A DNA stretch of 45,048 bases from positions 1-45,048 of the forward strand of contig NZ_AWQS01000012.1 of the NCBI RefSeq assembly GCF_000576575.1. Reading direction: 5' to 3'. The DNA is from Intrasporangium chromatireducens Q5-1 (GTDB taxonomy: Bacteria; Actinomycetota; Actinomycetes; Actinomycetales; Dermatophilaceae). Shown here in pieces: positions 40,803 through 45,048 of the stretch. The position numbers and the translations under genes are program-made. The stretch's first letter is position 1; every line of letters starts with the position of its first letter. The notes below the pieces were generated by a model that had not been told where the DNA came from, did no database searches, and saw only the letters and a program-made list of their open reading frames with translations.

Positions 40803-42181
40803 CGGATGGCCGAGGAAGCATGAGAGGGCGCGACAGTCACGCGGATGCCTTCGACGAGCCGTCGGGCGACCCGGCGGCACTCCGTGCGGCCGCGCGGCGG
40901 TGTCGCGAGGTCTCGGAGCGTGCGCTGGCGACGGCCGGGGTGCGAGGCGACGCTGGCGTCGATCTCGCCCTCTTCTGGACCGGACCTGCCGCCGACGCGG
41001 CGCAAGGGGAGCTCACGACACTGTCCGGGCGTGCACTGAAGGTGCTGCCCCAGGTCGCATGGGCGGCCCTGTCGCTCACCCGCTACGCGGACGCCCTCGA
41101 GCACGCGATCCGCCAGACGCGACGGCTGCGCTGGCAGGCCACCGGGGCCCGCGAGGAGCACGCCCGGCTGGTCGCCGTGGCGCGGACAGCGGCGGTGGAT
41201 CCGGTCGCCGTCGCCCTGGCGGTGGAGCGGGCGGACGAGGAGCTCGTCGACCGGCTGGCTGCCCTGCACCGGGCCCACGGGCGAGTGATGGACGAGTTCA
41301 TGGCGGCGGGACTGGCCTGTGCCCGCACGTTGTCGCAGTTGGCTGCGTCGGCCGCACCGGGGGCTGGCACGCCGACCGCGGCTGCTGCCAGCGAGGCCGT
41401 CCTCCAGGGCCTACCGCTCGCCCGCGAGCAGATCCGTCTGGCGTCCGTGCGTCCGGTCGGCAGGGTCGTGGCCCGACCGGAGCCGGCGTGGTGGCAGACG
41501 GCACTGGAGAAGGCGAGCGAGGCGGGGGCCTGGACGTGGAACCACACCGCCGTGCCACTCGCGAACGGCGCTGCCAACGTGGCGGAGGCGGCCGTCGAGC
41601 ACCCGGAAGACCTCGTCGACCTGGCGCTCGGCACGGGAATGATCATTCTCGGCGGGGCCGGCATGGCGGGCGGCACGGCGCTCGACGCGACCGGCGCCGG
41701 CGCGGTTGCCGGTGTGCCGATCCAGTTCGCCGCTGCCGCCGTCACGGCGACCGGGGTCGCTGCTGCCTCGCACGGTGCCGGCGACCTTCTCGACAACGCC
41801 GCTCGCAAGGACGGCCGGCTGCTCCGCGAGGTCGAGGCCCCGACTGTCGGCCGGGGGACGCCGGGCGAGCCGCTGCCCGACTCGATGCGGCCCGATACCG
41901 CGGGCGCCAACTGGAAGGGCCGGGTCGCCGACAACGGCAAGGGCGAGGTCTGGCAGGCCCCGGAGAAGGTCGACGCACCCAAAGGAGCGCCGGAGAACGC
42001 GGACTCGATCCGCATCATGGGCGCGGACCGCCGCTACCCGCGCGGCTATGTCCGGTTCTACAACTCGTACGGCCAGCCACTTCGGCTCGATGGCCGCACG
42101 GGGACCAAGAACGGTCCCGACACTCACATCGAGGTCGGACCGGACGGCACGTACGAGATACCGATTGGATGGGGACCATGA
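40799..42181 (+). CDS. WXG-type polymorphic toxin
   Basis: A 460-residue protein in three parts. The N-terminus (about 20-180) is a helical hairpin with a WTG at 60-62 (FWTGPAADAA), like WXG100/LXG secretion domains. The middle (about 260-335) is Ala/Gly-rich and hydrophobic. The C-terminal 110 residues (ANWKGRVADNGKGEVWQ, SIRIMGADRRYPRGYVRFYN, then GQPLRLDGRTG, THIEVGPDGTY) resemble a toxin tip seen at the end of many Rhs/WXG proteins. I do not claim its exact family or activity. GTG at 40799 overlaps the previous stop; ATG at 40820 is an alternative. ATGA overlap joins it to the immunity candidate. Confidence 0.65.
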   Translation: MTDGRGSMRGRDSHADAFDEPSGDPAALRAAARRCREVSERALATAGVRGDAGVDLALFWTGPAADAAQGELTTLSGRALKVLPQVAWAALSLTRYADALEHAIRQTRRLRWQATGAREEHARLVAVARTAAVDPVAVALAVERADEELVDRLAALHRAHGRVMDEFMAAGLACARTLSQLAASAAPGAGTPTAAAASEAVLQGLPLAREQIRLASVRPVGRVVARPEPAWWQTALEKASEAGAWTWNHTAVPLANGAANVAEAAVEHPEDLVDLALGTGMIILGGAGMAGGTALDATGAGAVAGVPIQFAAAAVTATGVAAASHGAGDLLDNAARKDGRLLREVEAPTVGRGTPGEPLPDSMRPDTAGANWKGRVADNGKGEVWQAPEKVDAPKGAPENADSIRIMGADRRYPRGYVRFYNSYGQPLRLDGRTGTKNGPDTHIEVGPDGTYEIPIGWGP

Positions 42182-42555
42182 TTCCTGACTTCCGAGGACA
42201 CACGATCTTCACGGTGCGGATGGACTTCAGGGTCCTGCTCTACACCGAGGAGAACTGGGAGTTCCAGCTCAGCGGAGACACCTACCTGACCAACCCGAGG
42301 GTTGGCACCGTCCTCATCGAGGGACAGGAAGAGCTGACTGAGGATGTTCCGCCGGAACTGAAACGCCTAATCGGCCAACAGATCTCGTCGGTTCTGGTGT
42401 CGGCCGCCGGAGACCTGGCCATCAACATCGGCGACACCCAGTTGAGCGTCCGGGCGGACCCGAACTATGAGGCCTGGGAGCTGGGCGGCCCGAAGGGCGT
42501 GATCATTCTCTGCGGGCCCGGTGGCGAACTCACGACCTGGGGGCCGCGGGTCTGA
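42178..42555 (+). CDS. DUF6188-like protein, candidate immunity
   Basis: A 125-residue acidic protein with a strongly beta-rich look: MDFRVLLYTEENWEFQLSGD, LLIEG-like strands, then NIGDTQLSVRADPNYEAWEL and GPKGVIILCGPGGELTTW. The YEAWEL...CGPGGEL ending is, from memory, typical of the actinobacterial DUF6188 family, which often sits next to secreted polymorphic toxins. Direct overlap with the toxin gene and lower GC than its neighbours support an immunity role, but this is an inference. It has no signal peptide, as expected for a cytosolic antitoxin. Confidence 0.65.
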   Translation: MIPDFRGHTIFTVRMDFRVLLYTEENWEFQLSGDTYLTNPRVGTVLIEGQEELTEDVPPELKRLIGQQISSVLVSAAGDLAINIGDTQLSVRADPNYEAWELGGPKGVIILCGPGGELTTWGPRV

Positions 42556-42565
42556 CCGGTCTGCG

Positions 42566-44176
42566 TCAGTGGCCGGGGACCTCCCGCGGATGGGCGGAGG
42601 TATCCCCTTCTGCGTGCGGTGATTCCGGGGCAGACCCGCCCTGCGGCGCCGTCTCGAGCATGACCTGGGCGAGCTCGTCGATCTCACGCTGGGACGGCAA
42701 CCCCCAGCCCGGCTGGTAGCCGAAGACGTCTGCCATCGGCCGGGCATCCATCTGGCCGTAGAGCATCTCGATGTCGTGGACGGTGAGCAGCGCCGGGTGC
42801 GGCACACCGGCGGCCTCGGTGATCTTGTAGAGGTCGCGGCGCCAGGTGCGGATGTAGTTGGCGAGCCGGACGGACTTGAGCGTGGGGTCGACGCCCCTGA
42901 CGAGCCACGGGTCTTGCGTGGCGACACCCGTGGGGCAGCGGTCGGTGTGGCACTTCTGGCTCTGGATGCAGCCGATCGCGAGCATCGCCTCCCGGGCGAC
43001 GTTGACCATGTCGGCTCCCAGCGCGAACGCGACGATCGCGTTCTCGGTCAGGCCGAGCTTTCCGGAGCCGATGAAGGTGACCCGGTCCGCCAAGCCGGTC
43101 TCGGCGAACTCCCGGTAGACGCGCGAGAAGCCGACCCGGAACGGTAGGGACACCATGTCGCTGAACACCATCGGGGCGGCACCGGTCCCACCCTCGCCGC
43201 CGTCGATGGTGATGAAGTCGACGCCGCGCGACCCGTCCGCCATCTGCCGCGCCAGCTCCGTCCAGAAGTCGCTGTGGCCGACCGCTGACTTGATCCCCAC
43301 GGGTAGGCCGGTGGCGTCGCCGATCGTCTCGACCCAGTCCAACATCGAGTCCACGTCGCTGAACTCCCCGTGACGGGAGGGGCTGACGCAGTCGACACCC
43401 TGGGGGATCCCTCGGATCCGCGCGATCTCGGGGGTGATCTTGGCAGCGGGCAGCACGCCACCGAGCCCCGGCTTCGCGCCCTGGCTGAGCTTGATCTCGA
43501 TGGCCCTCACCGGTGCGGACTGCACGAGGTCGATGAGCCGCGCGAGCTCGAACCGGCCCTGCTCGTCACGACAGCCGAAGTACGCCGTGCCGATCTGGAA
43601 GATGAGGTCGCCGCCCTGGCGGTGATGGTCGGAGAGTCCGCCCTCCCCGGTGTTGTGCATGGCGCCGACCAGCTTGACACCGCTGTTGATGGCTTCGATG
43701 GCCGGCCCTGACAAGGACCCGAAGCTCATCGCGGAGACGTTGATGATCGACGCGGGCCGGAACGCCTTGGCCCGACCGCGGGGACCGCCGAGCACCTTCG
43801 CGCTCGGCATCCGCACCTCCTCGCCCGAGTGGGCCCCCGATGGCGGGACCGCAGTCGAGAAGGTGCGCTGCTTGATGACGGGATAGCCCTCGGTGTACTC
43901 GATGTCGTTGTCGGTGCCGAAGCCCCGATAGTTGTTCTCGAGCTTGGACGACGCGTAGATCCAGGCTCGCTGGTCCCGGCTGAACGGCCGCTCCTCGTCG
44001 TTGCTCGTGACGATGTATTGCCGCAGCTCCGGCCCGACCTTCTCGAGCAGGTACCGCCCGTGGCCGATGACCGGAAAGTTGCGCAGCAGAGAGTGCTTCT
44101 TCTGCAGCAGGTCATAGGCGGCCACGCCACCCATCCCGAGCACCGACAGACCCGCCGAGATCCGAGACGCCTTCAT
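42566..44176 (-). CDS. FMN-binding glutamate synthase-family protein
   Basis: A 536-residue protein with the GltB-like FMN-binding/synthase domain. One N-terminal hydrophobic helix (about 6-26) is followed by RNFPVIGHGRYLLEKVGPELRQYI, then GGEGGTGAAP and KLSQGAKPGLGGVLPAAKIT. The cysteine cluster QSQKCHTDRCPTGVATQ is the [3Fe-4S] site. It lacks the glutaminase domain of true GOGAT, and so probably acts as an unassigned amidotransfer or reductase subunit. The ATG at 44176 has no Shine-Dalgarno; CATCGT lies 6 nt upstream. It may be in one unit with the carbonic anhydrase gene, 53 nt away. Confidence 0.88.
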   Translation of the reverse strand: MKASRISAGLSVLGMGGVAAYDLLQKKHSLLRNFPVIGHGRYLLEKVGPELRQYIVTSNDEERPFSRDQRAWIYASSKLENNYRGFGTDNDIEYTEGYPVIKQRTFSTAVPPSGAHSGEEVRMPSAKVLGGPRGRAKAFRPASIINVSAMSFGSLSGPAIEAINSGVKLVGAMHNTGEGGLSDHHRQGGDLIFQIGTAYFGCRDEQGRFELARLIDLVQSAPVRAIEIKLSQGAKPGLGGVLPAAKITPEIARIRGIPQGVDCVSPSRHGEFSDVDSMLDWVETIGDATGLPVGIKSAVGHSDFWTELARQMADGSRGVDFITIDGGEGGTGAAPMVFSDMVSLPFRVGFSRVYREFAETGLADRVTFIGSGKLGLTENAIVAFALGADMVNVAREAMLAIGCIQSQKCHTDRCPTGVATQDPWLVRGVDPTLKSVRLANYIRTWRRDLYKITEAAGVPHPALLTVHDIEMLYGQMDARPMADVFGYQPGWGLPSQREIDELAQVMLETAPQGGSAPESPHAEGDTSAHPREVPGH

Positions 44177-44229
44177 GCCGAGACGATGCCCGGGGGAGCC
44201 AGCGGGCAAACGCGCCGACAGCCCGTCGG

Positions 44230-44748
44230 TCAGTGCTGGCTGGTGGCCTCGCTGTGCAGGCGCGACAGGTCGACGTAGATCTCGGCGTTGTGCCTGATCT
44301 TGTCCACCTCCTCATCGCTCAGCTCGCGCCGCACCTTGCCCGGCACGCCGGCCACCAGGGACCGCGGTGGGATGAGGGCGCCCTCCTGGACGACCGCTCC
44401 GGCGGCGACCAGGCTGCCCTCCCCGATGACCGCACCGTTGAGGACGACCGATCCCATTCCGATGAGGCAGTCGTTCTCGATGGTGCACCCGTGCAGGACG
44501 GCGCGATGCCCGACCGAGACCCCCGAGCCGATCCGCGCCGGCTTACCCGTGTCGGTGTGGACCACGACGCCGTCCTGCAGGTTGCTGCGCTCACCGAGCA
44601 CGATCGGCTCGAACTCCGCCCGGAGCACGGCGGTGTACCAGACGCTCGATCCAGCCTGCAGCTCCACGTCGCCGACGAGCTGTGCCGTCGGAGCAACGAA
44701 CGCCGACGCGTCGACGTGGGGGAAGTGGTCTCCGAGCGGGATGATCAT
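44230..44748 (-). CDS. gamma-class carbonic anhydrase-family protein (LbH fold)
   Basis: A 172-residue left-handed beta-helix protein. Hexapeptide-like turns run through most of it (IGSGVSVGHRAVLHGCTI, IGMGSVVLNGAVIGEG). The three metal His of gamma-carbonic anhydrase are at 64 (VVVHTD), 81 and 86 (GHRAVLH). The usual Arg and Gln of the family are also present. CO2 hydration is plausible but many such proteins have other or no known activity. Its start overlaps the upstream cobT stop by 4 nt. Confidence 0.88.
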   Translation of the reverse strand: MIIPLGDHFPHVDASAFVAPTAQLVGDVELQAGSSVWYTAVLRAEFEPIVLGERSNLQDGVVVHTDTGKPARIGSGVSVGHRAVLHGCTIENDCLIGMGSVVLNGAVIGEGSLVAAGAVVQEGALIPPRSLVAGVPGKVRRELSDEEVDKIRHNAEIYVDLSRLHSEATSQH

Positions 44749-45048
44749 GGGCCCACCCTTCCATGTCTGGGCACGGTGCGGGCAACGGAGCGGCGCAGCT
44801 CCATACCGTCCTTGAGCACTCCCGCGGCCAGGGCGGCGCCGACCCCCTCGCCGGCCCTGATCCGGAGGTCGAGGATCGGCTCGAGACCGAGCTCCGTCAG
44901 CACCGCCGCGTGGGCTCGCTCGCGGGATCGCTGACCGGCGACGAGGTGAGCCGCGACGGCCGGCTCGAGCCGGACGGCGGCCAGGGCGCTGACCGAGGTC
45001 GCCAGACCGTCGAGCACGACGGCCCCACCGGCCTCTGCGACCCCGAGC
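44745..45048 (-). CDS. cobT: nicotinate-nucleotide:dimethylbenzimidazole phosphoribosyltransferase, C-terminal part
   Basis: Partial gene, open to the right window edge, so the 5' part is missing. The visible ~100 residues read VAEAGGAVVLDGLATSVSALA, EPAVAAHLVAGQRSRERAHA and LGLEPILDLRIRAGEGVGAA, the typical CobT C-terminus. CobT activates 5,6-dimethylbenzimidazole for cobalamin nucleotide-loop assembly. The gene ends 4 nt into the start of the carbonic anhydrase gene (ATGA), so the two are co-translated. Confidence 0.9.
   Translation of the reverse strand, partial: LGVAEAGGAVVLDGLATSVSALAAVRLEPAVAAHLVAGQRSRERAHAAVLTELGLEPILDLRIRAGEGVGAALAAGVLKDGMELRRSVARTVPRHGRVGP

Noticed and set aside
40324-42555. 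743-codon frame covering the toxin cassette
   Set aside because: Only the last 126 codons (from the ATG at 42178) are gene-like; the rest is Arg/Gly-rich and overlaps the toxin in another frame.

Overview
The window is about 45 kb of high-GC DNA (roughly 70% or more by eye) with strong G/C third-position bias, GTG/ATG starts and many genes whose start codon lies 6-7 nt after a TANNNT -10 hexamer, so that no leader or ribosome binding site is possible. Together with the protein repertoire (SWIM/SNF2 helicase, DUF4921-type GalT-like protein, paired PH-domain membrane proteins, a WXG-type toxin cassette) this points to an actinobacterium. Micrococcales, and perhaps the Intrasporangiaceae, is my best guess, but that is a guess. 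I see no rRNA, tRNA, CRISPR array, insertion sequence or prophage.

Layout. 1-5.9 kb: an alpha/beta hydrolase without its catalytic His and threonine 3-dehydrogenase (minus), a secreted CAP-domain protein, a Fur-family regulator, an ABC-2 exporter pair, and an aminoglycoside-phosphotransferase-like kinase. 6-8.8 kb: a two-gene operon of a GPH-type sugar/cation symporter and a sphingosine-1-phosphate-lyase-like PLP enzyme. 9-12.3 kb: an ABC-2 drug-type exporter whose permease is an internal duplication, then superoxide dismutase. 12.4-27.4 kb: mostly single genes, many with leaderless promoters: SWIM-SNF2 helicase, quinone oxidoreductase, GalT-like protein, Nudix, S51 peptidase, GNAT, ASCH, TetR with a divergent DUF1772 membrane protein, methyltransferase, DHFR-like reductase, patatin, and an MFS/luciferase-like monooxygenase pair. 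27.7-31 kb: a complete glycine-betaine type ABC operon (ATPase with CBS region, permease, lipoprotein). 31-36.2 kb: S9 peptidase, two bacterial PH-domain proteins, and a secreted protein with two type-1 copper domains. 36.6-40.4 kb: a DctA dicarboxylate transporter divergent from a DcuS/DcuR-like two-component system. 40.5-42.6 kb: a three-gene cassette of small helical partner, WXG-type polymorphic toxin and DUF6188-like immunity candidate. 42.6-45 kb: a glutamate-synthase-like FMN protein, gamma carbonic anhydrase and the 3' part of cobT (runs off the right edge).

The most unusual signal is not a gene. The exact 10-mer AGCGGCATAC occurs 13 times on the two strands combined, where base composition predicts well under one. 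It has no strand bias, lies mostly in intergenic regions or at gene ends, and twice forms inverted pairs that make long perfect hairpins after genes (15859-15893 and 30993-31035). This resembles the DNA uptake sequences of Neisseria and Pasteurellaceae, which also double as terminators; the function here is unknown. The next most interesting are the toxin cassette, the run of leaderless promoters, three tandem 10-bp repeats upstream of the copper protein, and the CTAG-rich operator between the TetR gene and its neighbour.
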